Source: Prostheceraeus crozeri (Eukaryota; Platyhelminthes; Polycladida; Euryleptidae). From it: DNA of 64,000 nucleotides. Where the stretch lies: assembly GCA_907163375.1 (NCBI GenBank), contig CAJQUW010004756.1, forward strand, positions 496,001 through 560,000. Direction: 5' to 3'. The notes beneath the pieces are model-generated. The model was not told the DNA's origin. It saw only the letters and a program-made list of their open reading frames with translations, and searched no databases. Both the position numbers and the translations under genes were made by a program. Shown here piece by piece: positions 48,313-58,838 of the stretch (its first letter is position 1; every line of letters starts with the position of its first letter).

Positions 48313-51172
48313 CCCATTTTTTCCCACTGTTTCCGTAGTGAGAACAAATAAAAAAACTTGTCTAGATCAATTATAAATCATCATGGGAACAATATTGACG
48401 CTGTATATTGTTGATGTAAGGAACCTTCATCATAATGTGCATGTAGTTGTTTCTACAGTTGATTACAAATATCAATTTGATTGGCGCGAAATTTGAATAT
48501 TTGACTCATTGTATTTTTCAACATGGTTCGTCGAAAAACGTGAGTATTGTGACATTCTTTATATTACGTAGAAAGTAACTAAATGACAAATCTACATCAG
48601 GATGCAATGGGTATTCGTTCTAATTTGTAATAATTGTATTTTCGAAATACCATTTTCCAAAAAATGCAACTGAATATTTCTGTTCCCGCAGTGGGAACAG
48701 TGGGCAAGGATACCCACATGGTTTTTGACATATCTCAAATTACTTATCTAATTGGGAGCGCTGTTAACAGGCACGGTAGTACTCACAGAATGTACAACGA
48801 TCATTTTCATAATATAAAAAACCACAAAGAATAGACAGAACCAACAAGTGGTGTCAAAAAATGCGCGCGAATCGCATTTGAACACGGGAGCTTCAGGCTC
48901 ATAGGCAGACCAATAGCACCCTACACTAAGCAATCTTTACTTACCGAACGCTGCATGAAGTATTTGTTCTGATGCAGTGCCACTTATATTGACATTTTTA
49001 GTAGTTCTGAGATATCGAATTTCGATAATAAGACTAGTAGAATGATGTACGATGGTTGGAACATTGCATGCAGTGATGAAATACGTAATCGCGTGAGGTT
49101 GAACTGGCGGCGTAGCCGCGAGTTTTACCGAATCGCGATATGTAATGTATGCGGATTATGACTGCAGTCTGCAGACTACATGTCAGACTAATAATGTCAT
49201 CGTCGTGTTTTCAGGTACACCGTTGACGAAATTGTGTCATTAGTGGAACATGACGATGACATTCACGCTGCATCGGTAGCCATACTTCCACCATCTGATG
49301 GCGAGGAGTCGGAGGGAAACAGTGGTGATGAAGATGTGATCAGATGTCATAACCTGGAAAATCTGAGCGGACGCCAACTTCATGCCTAGGCTGATGCCAT
49401 TGTCATGGAAAGGTCCGGAACTAGTCGCTCTCTTAGCGATGATCTGCGTGATGAGGACGATGACGACGGAGAACCGGTGGCACCTCCCCCGAAAAGAAGA
49501 AAGATTGAAAGGAAGTGGGTGAAGTCCGACATAAGCAACCCCTTGAATGATTTCTGCTTTGATCAAAGCGAACTTTCTATTGGTGATGATCCTGTGAAAT
49601 ACTTTGAATTGTTTTTTGATGAGGACTTATGTCGATACCTAGCTGACATGACTATGAATTATGCTCGCAGTAAAGGCGATCATGATTTTTTTGTAAATTA
49701 TGAGGACATCCGCACTTTCATTGCGATTCTGGTATTATCAGGCTATGTCAGCACTCCACGATGGCGGCTGTTTTGGCAGAATCCAAGTGAAACGTGCAAT
49801 GCATTTGTTGCTGAAGCTATGTCAAGAAATACCTTCGAAACCATAAAGAAGTATTTTCATTGCTGTGACAATGCATTCTTGGATCAGGATGACAAATATG
49901 CTAAGCTTAGACCATACTTCGCAATGCTGAATGAGCGCTTCCTGACTTATAGCAAGATTTTGCTTCAAGAAAATTTGTCTGTGGATGAAAGTATGGTGCC
50001 ATACTTCGGAAAACACGGATGTAAGCAGTACATCAAGGGGAAGCCGGTGAAGTTCGACTATAAGATATGGTGTCTCTGCACTCCGCTGGGATATCTCATA
50101 CAGTTTGAGCCATATCACCCGAGGCGACATCCATTGAATTGGTGCAAGTATTGTGATTGATCTGCTGTCAGAGCTTCCGCCGCTCCCCTACGAGATCTAC
50201 GCAGATCGATACTTCAGTGGCCTGCAACTTGCCGAAATTCTTCTGGAGAAAGGCGTTGGCTACACCGGCACAATAATGGCAAACAGGATTGAGAAATGTC
50301 CATTGAAACCTATGAAAAAGGAACCACGTGACTCCATTGATTACAGGAAGGACCGAAACACCAACGTACATTATGCAGAGTGGCAAGATAACACCACAGT
50401 CACAATGGTTAGCACTGTTGATGGGACAGAATCCATAACAAATGCTACACGATGGGACAACTCGGCCAAGAAGAAAATCAGTGTTCCTCAGCCGTCACTG
50501 ATCAAGAAATACAACGAGAATATGGGTGGAGTTGACCGGTTCGATCCAAACGTGTCATATTATCGGGTTGGAATTAAATCAAAAAAGCCGTACTTTCAGT
50601 TAATTAATTGCCTTCGGCATTGATGCTGCAGTTCAAAACTCATGGCAGCTCTACAGAAAAGAGCCAAGAAATAAAGAGGATGGTCTGGGCTTCCTTCAGA
50701 CGAAAGATAGTGCAAGCATATCTTTTGGCAGCGAAAGCCAGACAACAATAAAAAACGCGAAGGAATCCGAAGAAGATCGCCAGTCGTGTTCCTGAGACAA
50801 TTCGCTATGATAACAGAAATCACCACATAACTAATGCAGCGAAGCAATCTCGCTGTGATGTATGCAAGCGAAACTCGAGGAGCAAGTGCGCCAAATGTGA
50901 CGTGAATCTACATAATGCATGCTGGACAGACTTCCACGGCATTCTGTAACTCGTTGTTAATTTCTGTAACCAACATTTTATAATGCGTTGTCAGTAAACC
51001 ACATAGTCCCCTTTGTGCCCACTGTTCCCACTGTGGGAACATTGTATATTTTCTAATATGCTGGTTGAACATTCAATATGAAACGTTTTTCTTATTATTG
51101 GACCCTTCGAGAAATCATGATATGAATTTAGGAGCCAAGCATGCTTTATTTCATATACCGGGCAAAAATGGG
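48313..51172 (+). mobile_element. piggyBac element inserted into a LINE
   Basis: 2860 bp flanked by TTAA at 48309-48312 and 51173-51176. The terminal inverted repeat is 13 bp, CCCATTTTTTCCC on the left and the complement of GGGCAAAAATGGG on the right, with one mismatch. Subterminal motifs GTGGGAACAGTGGGCA (about 48693) and its inverted copy TGCCCACTGTTCCCAC (about 51018) frame the transposase gene, and both sit in a larger CCCRCAGTGGGAAC palindrome. It encodes a split but decayed transposase (48523-50949). The element is intact in its ends but probably non-autonomous now. Confidence 0.93.
48523..50949 (+). pseudogene. piggyBac (PGBD-like) transposase, frame-broken
   Basis: Exon 1 48523-48539 (ATGGTTCGTCGAAAAAC, donor GTGAGT) and exon 2 from 49215 (acceptor GTTTTCAG) join as MVRRKTYTVDEIVSLVE, a typical PGBD start. 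There is an acidic N-terminus and a PPPKRRKIERK basic cluster. Catalytic Asp residues are retained in VDESMVPYF (about 49984), YADRYFSG (about 50204) and MGGVDRFD (about 50534 and 50543). The C-terminal cysteine-rich zinc domain is still readable: CDVCKRN, CAKCDVNLHNACWTDFH, then TAA at 50947-50949. Breaks: an in-frame TAG at 49387-49389, a frameshift near 50130-50160, one near 50610-50630 and at least one more before 50800. Not functional as it stands. Confidence 0.93.
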
Positions 51173-51176
51173 TTAA

Positions 51177-52540
51177 AAGATGCATCGATGGAACTACCTT
51201 ACGGAAAATGATGCCTTTAGTTTTTACCTCATTGAGAACAAATGAGTTTGACTGTGCCCATTCTTTTACATGCTCATCTTCAGTATTGATGGAGTAAACA
51301 CTTTGCGGCGGAGAGTTTTATAGACAGAGCATGTTTCATAAATATCGTCAGCATATTGTGCTATCTTGGTGGTGCTAAAAAACAGGCAACAAGTCGCAAC
51401 AGTGTAAAACGAAAAGTAAGGGGCCTGATAGTGACCCTTGCGGAGCGCCACTTGAAACTCATGACAACGAACTATAACTGTCTCCAAACTTGACACATTG
51501 AAAGCGATTTTCTAAGTAAGATGATACAATACGCACAATCACTTGGGAAATGCAACCTAACAAGTTTCTCAAGAAGCAACTTATGACAAATTGTATCGAA
51601 TGCTTTCGATAAATCATGATTGATCAGTAAACATGCAGAAACATCATCAAGATCTGAAATGGTGACAATATAGTCATGCACAGGCAGCATGTGGTATTGA
51701 TATAGGCTTGTACGCAAACTGTAAATGGGGAATGTGACGAAAGAAAATTTTACGAACATCATTAAGCAGCATGTGCTCAGGCAGTTTTGCTGGAACACTT
51801 AGCAAGGTAATTGACCTTAGCTGCCCAATACTAGGGTTGGACTCCTTCGGAACATGTGAGACGGCAAAAACTTTAAACAGTGTTGCAACTTGTCTCTGAA
51901 TGATGCTAAAGTTAATAATGTTGCACAATGGTTCACTGATGAATGATGCAGCAAGTTATAGAAGATATTTTGAATCCCGTCAGATCCTGAAGTTTTGGAC
52001 GTTGATAATTTTCCAAGATATTATAATACGACATGGGGTTCAGAAGGGGGCACCAATCATCATCAGCAATCGAAAAATCAAAAGCTTCTTTTGGCTTGAA
52101 AACGGAGGTGAAATGATTGTTGATAGCATTAGAGCGTCTTTTGAGTTATCATTGTCTTTCAAAATTGTTGAAAGAGGATCTTTGATGTCATTTCAAATAA
52201 TGTCATTAACAATGTTTCAGATGTTGCGTTTGGAAGATTTATATTTATTCAGCCCAGTTCTTTTTACATTTTTCAATGAGAATTTTACATTTTTCACGCA
52301 AGGCATTGTTTGCCTGAAAATTGACACCACGTAAGCAGACCATCTACGATTCATCAAGTCTTTCAACTGAGGTGTCATCCAAGGCTTATCAGAATTTGAC
52401 AAAGTAGCAACTGTACGCGAGATAGAGGATATGCAGTCGATAAACACGTGATGAAAAATGTCAACTTTACCATCAAGATCTTGTTCGCAGTATATATCAC
52501 GAAAAGCACCAATATTCATGGATTTATAGAAGAAGGCCAA
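51177..52540 (-). mobile_element. LINE fragment (A), RT region upstream of the piggyBac insertion
   Basis: Minus strand, in 5'-to-3' order: SDKPWMTPQLKDLMNRRWSA (linker before the RT), HVPKESNPSIGQLRSITLLS and VPAKLPEHML (RT motif 0/1), NHDLSKAFDTICHKLLLEKL (motif A, catalytic Asp), KIAQYADDIYETCSV (motif C, YADD). Several frameshifts separate them. Downstream it continues at 48308-48040 beyond the piggyBac. The endonuclease domain is not recognisable beyond 52540. It belongs to the CR1/Jockey group by motif wording. Confidence 0.85.
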
Positions 52541-52805
52541 CGATAGGAAAATGTGCTTTCAAAGGTCATTAATGAGCCAAATCGAACGACTTTAAGGGAA
52601 TGCTTGAAAATTCGCTAAAACTACAATTAACATAATCCTAGAGAAACTTCATCCAAACCGACTTCTTTTTTTATTTTATAGATTTATATAAATTTTGATT
52701 TGGCGAATTTTCAAAGTTATTCACCGTATACCGACAAACAAAACTGTGTCTTAAGTTTCAAAGATAAGGTGATTGTATCGAATTCAAAAGATTTACAGAA
52801 AATTT
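52541..52805. other. Spacer, possible short direct-repeat partner
   Basis: GCGAATTTTCAA...CCGACAAA at about 52705-52742 resembles 54401-54438 in the same orientation. Otherwise featureless. Confidence 0.4.
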
Positions 52806-52912
52806 AGACCGGCGCAGTGGTCTACATGTACATGTAGACCGGTGATAGAATGTTCTCTCTGCAAACCTTGGCCGGGTCAAACCAAGGACTTACATTCTGC
52901 AATGTTGCTTAA
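52806..52912 (+). repeat. Degenerate SINE related to 41830-42060
   Basis: A box-like CCGGCGCAGTGGTC, then GGGTCAAACCAAGGACTTAC and ACATTCTGCAATGTTGCTT, parallel to the body of the SINE at 41830. The head contains a palindrome (GGTCTACATGTACATGTAGACC, spanning 52818-52839). Confidence 0.5.
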
Positions 52913-52918
52913 TTAGCA

Positions 52919-52946
52919 GTAGAACAGCGAAACCCGTCAATTGACG
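52919..52946 (+). repeat. Extra copy of the CGTCAATTGACG terminal repeat
   Basis: GTAGAACAGCGAAACCCGTC then AATTGACG, nearly identical to the left end at 53093-53123. It may be the end of a second, overlapping or truncated element of the family. Confidence 0.75.
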
Positions 52947-53090
52947 ATTTTTAATTTTGAAAGCATTGTGACTTTTTTGGAGCGAATATGTTTAGGAAAG
53001 CTCTCGCGACTTTTGATATTTCCATGTTTTCATTCAAATGAAGATATATTAATATATTCATGTTTTCGTTAAGACAGAAAAACATATGGT

Positions 53091-54254
53091 TATACCTAGA
53101 ACAGCAAAACCCGTCAATTGACGATCAACATAATTTTTGATAAATATTTCACCTACTCATGCACTATTTCCAAGTATTACACCTCAGGCAAGGGAAATTC
53201 TTATACGAGTAAGCTTAAGAAGAAGAGAACTTGAAACAGAACTGTATAAAACAAACTGTCATTTAAAAGTACACATAGCCTAGAGAATAGGAGACTTACT
53301 TTTTTCGGGAATGTACGATCAAATGGAAAAGTTGCTGAAATGGAAAAAACACAGGAAAGCATTTTAGAAGCAGCTCACTTACAATTGCCTGGCATTTTCC
53401 TCACACCGGTTTTCCGTAATTCCTACAAGGGTTCACTGTACGATTCTTTTCGCAATTGGCGTGGATGGCACAGGTCACTCGGCGAGTCAAAGTAACTGTA
53501 GGAGCGTCCTCTCCTGTTGATTTCTCATCTTGTCGAAGCTCCTTCGACAATTGGAAAATAAAATTCCGGCGAGAAATCTGTGAGCCCATTTGCTTTTTGT
53601 ACAGAATCCATGCGTTCAGTGCGGCTAAGTCAGGTGTATTGTAAAAATCGCCCAGCGGCCATCTAGATAAGCGGAACAGCGGTGCAATAGCTGTCTACAG
53701 TCCGCTTCACTCGATTATATGCGTATATTGTGGGTAACTGACAAAATTGATTAATGCGTTGACAAGCGACTGGGATGGTAAAAGCAAAAGCGTCTTACAG
53801 AGAAGTAGGCCGTTAGTTTGGGAGATATCACAATGCCACTCCCTTTCTCTGTGTCTGAAACTCAGATAAGTGGAAGCGGTCAGTTTCGGTTGTTGTTGCT
53901 GAGTGCAGTGTCAGGACTTGCTGAGGGCACATACGGGAACGTGTCCCGGGGCAGAACTCGGGCGGTCCCTTGGATGTCAGTCATGATATGGACGTACTTA
54001 GGGCCATATTGAAAAGCCATTCAAATAATTAAAATGTGCTTCAAAAAATGTGAAATGTAATTAACACGGGGGCGGCATCCCCGAATGAGCGCCGGGGTGG
54101 CACTTTGGCAAGTCCTGACCCTGTCTGAATGTGTCATTAAATAGTAATTCATAAAATATAACATAGTTTTTTGTGTTTTTACAGTTCTTATTTAGCAAAA
54201 AGAAAAACTCTAGGTGAAAAACGTCAATTGACGGGTTTCGCTGTTTTAGGTATA
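53091..54254. mobile_element. Unclassified DNA element with CGTCAATTGACG ends
   Basis: The inverted ends are CCTAGAACAGCAAAACCCGT followed by CAATTGACG at 53095-53123, and the complement at 54222-54250 (CGTCAATTGACGGG then TTTCGCTGTTTTAGG). About 29 bp with two differences, each preceded or followed by TATA. A third copy of the same end sequence lies 172 bp outside the left end (52919-52946), in the same orientation as the left end. The interior (about 1.1 kb) codes for nothing recognisable, so it is non-autonomous. The superfamily is open: CC-starting ends would suit piggyBac, but the flank is TATA, not TTAA. Confidence 0.7.
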
Positions 54255-54661
54255 AAGAATTTCCCGCTGTAGTGTCAACACTCAGCACAAAAGAAGGATA
54301 AATAAAAAGTCGGCCACATGGAAGAAAACCGTCTCGTTTGACAAATTTCCGAGTATACAAAGCTTTATTCGCTTTTCGCGTTTGCAACTTTTAGATTCAG
54401 CGAATTTTCAAGCTTAGCTTGGCCGTCTGCCGACAAATAAATAAAATGAAATAATGTCACTTGTTGTCAAGGAATAGACCGTAAATTCCAAACATTCGCA
54501 CATCTTCAGAATAAACATTGATTTCACCAATACAAGCAGCATAAAATGAATGCATTAATCACTGATTTCAGTGTTGCGACAGACCGTCAGGTGTTTGTGA
54601 CATGCAAAGGCCAGGATCGATAATTATCGATCACCTGTTATGAGTAGAAGTTGCATATCTT
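54255..54661. other. Spacer between two elements
   Basis: No gene or further repeat recognised. Confidence 0.5.
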
Positions 54662-54665
54662 TTAA

Positions 54666-55605
54666 CCCTCGACGCAATGGGGAGCGTCTCTCTCCCCCGT
54701 TAGTGAATTTTTTGAATTCCTTTTGAAACAAGCAATCTATGACCACCAGATTTCTAGCAGCTTACTTTCTACGTATTATGCAACTTTTGACAGAAGGATA
54801 ACAAATTTGGCACAATACTTTCGGCGTGAGAGCTATTTTAAAATTTGTATGTTTTGGCTGATTTCCGTATATATTCACTTCTAATTTATACACGGCATCA
54901 ATTCGTGATGAAATAAGTTGAGATTACATAAAGGATTCTTCTTATTAATATAGAGATATTCACATATACAGAATCCTTGGATTTCAAATTATCTGCATAT
55001 TATGTATGCATGCTTGAAATTCAAATTTCAAATGTGATCTTTTAATATTTTTGTGCTTTTTAGTTCTGCATCTGATCAGGAATTATTGAAATTTTTGAGA
55101 ATCATATTGCTTTTAGCCTCAGTCTCTCGATGAAGGTCACCGAATTGTGTTACTTCTTAACCTGTAGAAGGTAAATACCAACATGTGGGATTTTAGTGAT
55201 ACTTGAGCTGAACTAAAAGTTTGGATTATTTGATCTTTGGCCTCAACTAATACAATGACGCAATCTCAGAGCGATTAATATTCATAGTTTTATTAACCAC
55301 CTGAACCAGATCTTTCGATCAATGTATAGTTTATTAGTTTTTGTTGTCATTCTCCATTTGAAAAAGTGATCTATTGAAAATTGGTTAAAAATAGGCGGCT
55401 TTTGACTATTGACCTCCACTTCAGCCCAGGAATGACCTTAAAAATAAAACTGATGCTGTTTTTCTGAATTCCCTTTCAATGCCTATTCGATTGATGTGCG
55501 GTTTGGTAAAAAATTGATGCAATAGTCTGGGAGATCAGCAGGGGGGAGGGGGGGGTTTGCCCTCCCAGTGAGGTGCGTTCGGAAAAACACCGCTGTGGAC
55601 GAGGG
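54666..55605 (+). mobile_element. piggyBac-type MITE, complete copy
   Basis: 940 bp, TTAA on both sides (54662-54665 and 55606-55609). Ends CCCTCGACGCAATGGGG and, complemented at the right, CCCTCGTCCACAGCGG. The first six bases match exactly and similarity then fades. There is no transposase, so it must have moved by a piggyBac enzyme. The terminal bases differ from those of the local autonomous-type element (CCCATTTTT), so a different piggyBac family is implied. A second copy lies inverted at 43566-44486 in the last large APP intron. Confidence 0.88.
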
Positions 55606-55609
55606 TTAA

Positions 55610-58255
55610 TTAATGATCATTAATCCATGGTAGTATGTGCACATCATAAACATATTTGTCCTGAAAGATAAACAAAAATAGCTCAAATAGCTTCACGATA
55701 AAACAATATGCTCAATCAGAGTTTTATTGAATATCACATTTCATCAATTTACCAGAAACAGTGCAACTTTTCATATAGGATCGACGATGAATAGTAGCCA
55801 TCCTTTCTCTGACCCCAAATACTGAATGCATGCAGGATATTAAAAACTCTCCTTAAAATCTCCGTAACCATTATTATATTGTCTCTAGTCTTTCACATAC
55901 TTGATTCACTCATTTATGAAATTCTTTGAATCAATATCAAGATTAATTTTTGAATGCTACACTAAATGGTTGTAATTTCGACAGCGTCGTTGTATGTCAT
56001 CATTTTTAGATGAGGGTGACAAAGTCAGACGTGCATAGGCCGATTACATGATTTCCTATTTAGACTTAGGTAGATGACAGCATGCTAATCGTCTGATAAA
56101 ACAATGAAATTCTTGTAATTGATATGACAAGAAATGAAATTCAATTGAAAAGTGTTGAAAGGTAAATAAAATGAGATTTATACCTCCGTTGTCGATAAGA
56201 AATTTCATTCAAGCTGAGACTAATCGCTTCTTGCGATGTGTTACATGGACAAATAATAGAGTCACTGCACATAACAGTAGTTGTTGACCGCGAAGGTTCA
56301 AGAAGCGTTCACGCCAACGCACAAAACAATTAATGCTATCCGGAAAGCTTGCATGATCAACGCGGTCAATGAATTCAATTGAGCGTTCGATTTATGTATG
56401 ACTCATCGATCACTTTGGAAAATAAATAGATTTTCGAATGACAAAATATTATGTCCCCACTGTTATGTCCACAAAATATCAGATAATTATGAAAACGTTC
56501 ATTCTGATTCAAAGTTGTAGAGGAGAATGAGAGGAACACGAGCAAGTTGGCAATCGGTTGGCGGATGACTGGGATGAAGCATATGCGCTAGAGCTTTGTG
56601 CGGTGCGCCGGTTATTCCTTATTAGCACCGATTGTCGAGATGTATGATATGTGAATTACAAGACATTTTATATTTTGATATAGGCCTATTATTTCAATTA
56701 TCCAATTTGAATCAAATCATTTTTAAGTGTATCTTGGCCACAGTAAATGTGGAGAGAAAACAAATTTAAGCAATACAATTTCCGAAATTTTTGTCTATTT
56801 GTGATGAAAATGAAGCTTTATGAAAATTACTGCTGAAAGACGATGCATTTTACGATGTCTTCTGGTATTGCAAGTTTTTATCATAGGCTTTTAGCATTTT
56901 GTTTTTCAACAGGTTGAATATCTTTGCAACGTCCTTTGTGATTTAGTTTTAAAGAATTCCGTTAGAACTATGACGCGTTAAGTGAGATGATAGGAATTTG
57001 CAATCATTGGTAAATATGGCCCTTGCAAGTCTGTTTCTAACACTGATTGATCCCGATCCCGCGAGATCCCGCTACTCCGATCTCGATCCCCATCAAAATT
57101 TGTCGGCATCCCGAATCATAATGAATTTAATTGTATGGAGCACATTTGCGGCAATCTTTCTTGAAGTGAGCCATCAAGAAAAACAAAAGCATTTCACGAA
57201 TATAAGAAAAAAAAATTCTGCTCACAACCAACACTGCTTTAATCTAACCAGGTACCTTATTTTCTTATTTACTCAGCATAGAAGCAGCAAGGACAACAAA
57301 AGCTTATTTTCTCAGGCTTTTTTAATGACACATAATCGCTCACTACTGTTAATAAGCAGTCGATTATCTACAGATCAGTTACCTTATTCATTCCGCAGCT
57401 TGCGATGTGTAGACCTAATAAATTTTACTACAACAAATGAATTCTTTATTACTATTCGGTATTCCCAATTGAATCTTGGTTGAAAAAGACTCAATATAAT
57501 GCTGGAACCCTATCTTTTACATTGAACAAAATATTTCTCTAAGAATTCGTTTACATCTTCTACTCAATCCCTCCGAATGTTTTGGTTTTAGCAGCATTGA
57601 GTTTTTCTGCTGTTAATCCTTGGAGCATTTCGCAGCAGGATGACTTTGATCAACAGTATATTCATCAATATCAACAGTAAATTTCATCAATATTCCGCTA
57701 CAACACACAGTAAAGTAGCTGCAATTTTATCAAAGAATGTGAACGTCCTTAGAACCCACTTTATGCGTTAAAATCAAACCTCAAGTTTTATAAAGTGTAA
57801 ATTACATATTAATTGTGCTGCAATATATTTACACATTGTTAAACTTAGTTTCATCTTGACGCATAATGTGGGTTCGTAGGATATTCACATTTCATTAATA
57901 AAATTATAGTTACCTACAGTATATGTTGTGGCAAAATATTGATGACATCAAGAGAATGTTAAATTACGCTGTTTCGGCAACATATGGGCAATGTCAAGAA
58001 AACATCCAAAATGTTTTAGGATAACATTTTCCTAATATTCGCATGCATTGCCATTTTAACCTTCATGAAGCATTTATTTGGAATGCTCTTGCAGAAAATT
58101 CACAACATTTTCTGAAAATTTTCAGAATAATTTCTTGTTTGTTGAGTAGGCCCTATGTTAGGTATTTGCCCTCATGAATATAATCAAAAAACTCGTTGAA
58201 CGAATGAGTGAGCAAAACTGATGGTTTGCGGCGAAGAGAGTCGATGCAAGCGCCT
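55610..58255. other. Intergenic, no gene recognised
   Basis: A 161-codon plus-strand frame at 56998-57483 has no family resemblance. Its start overlaps a run of GATCCCGATCCC-type words (about 57050-57110) that looks like subterminal repeats of another hAT-like element, but I could not find its ends. Elsewhere nothing. Confidence 0.5.
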
Positions 58256-58830
58256 CAGGGTTGGAACCGGCCGGGTTTTTAGCGGCCGGTGCATTCAAAA
58301 CCGACCGGTCCGAGGCCGGTGCATTCAAAACCGGCCGGTCCGATGCCGGCGTATCTAAAACTGGCTGGTCGGAGGCCGGCCTATTTAAAATTCTGATGCT
58401 TTCATGGTCATTGAAGATCATGAGCGTGTAGATGAGTATTACTGCATGTACGTTCCAAAGTAGCCGCATGACATTTTTGATGAGATAACTTAATAATGTA
58501 GGCTATCACAGGACTTGACGTTTCTTAATAGCATCAAGGATTTAATTGTCTTGTGTCATGTTGACCCTGCTCGCAATTATTCACTCTCAGGAAAGTTTAG
58601 AGGATGCCATTTCTTGTTGTTTACTTGGTCACAAACTCTAGTTCCGAGGCGACCGACATTTGTTGCTACGATATTGGGCAACATGAGGACGCGGGGCAGT
58701 GATGCAGTTGGTGATGTCGGCAGTTGACAAAAAGGCCTGAAAACCGACCGGCCGGTTTTCAAAATTTGCGGCCGGGGCCGGGCCGGCGGCCGGCGGCCGG
58801 CGTGACTAAAACCGGCCGGTTCCAACCCTG
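58256..58830. mobile_element. hAT-like non-autonomous element, GGCCGG-rich
   Basis: 575 bp flanked by AAGCGCCT (58248-58255) and AAGCGCGT (58831-58838), an 8-bp target duplication with one mismatch. Inverted ends CAGGGTTGGAACCGGCCGG, identical for 19 bp on both sides. Dense CCGGCC/GGCCGG arrays lie inside both ends (58268-58380 and 58745-58815). The left array is built of a roughly 31-bp unit (ATTCAAAACCGRCCGGTCCG) present about three times. There is no transposase. The ends share the pattern CAGnGnTGnAACCGG with the element at 814-1838, so the two families are probably related. Confidence 0.88.
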
Positions 58831-58838
58831 AAGCGCGT

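Noticed and set aside
52705-54438. Weak direct repeats (GCGAATTTTCAA...CCGACAAA) as long terminal repeats of a retroelement
   Set aside because: Similarity covers only about 38 bp and no retroelement protein lies between them. No LTR element is supported.
43566-55605. The inverted pair as the two ends of one 12-kb element
   Set aside because: The 54666-55605 copy is complete with its own TTAA sites, so these are two separate insertions. The host exon and other elements lie between them.
56998-57483. 161-codon open frame
   Set aside because: Low-complexity composition. Its first part overlaps GATCCCGATCCC repeats and no domain is recognisable, so chance is more likely.
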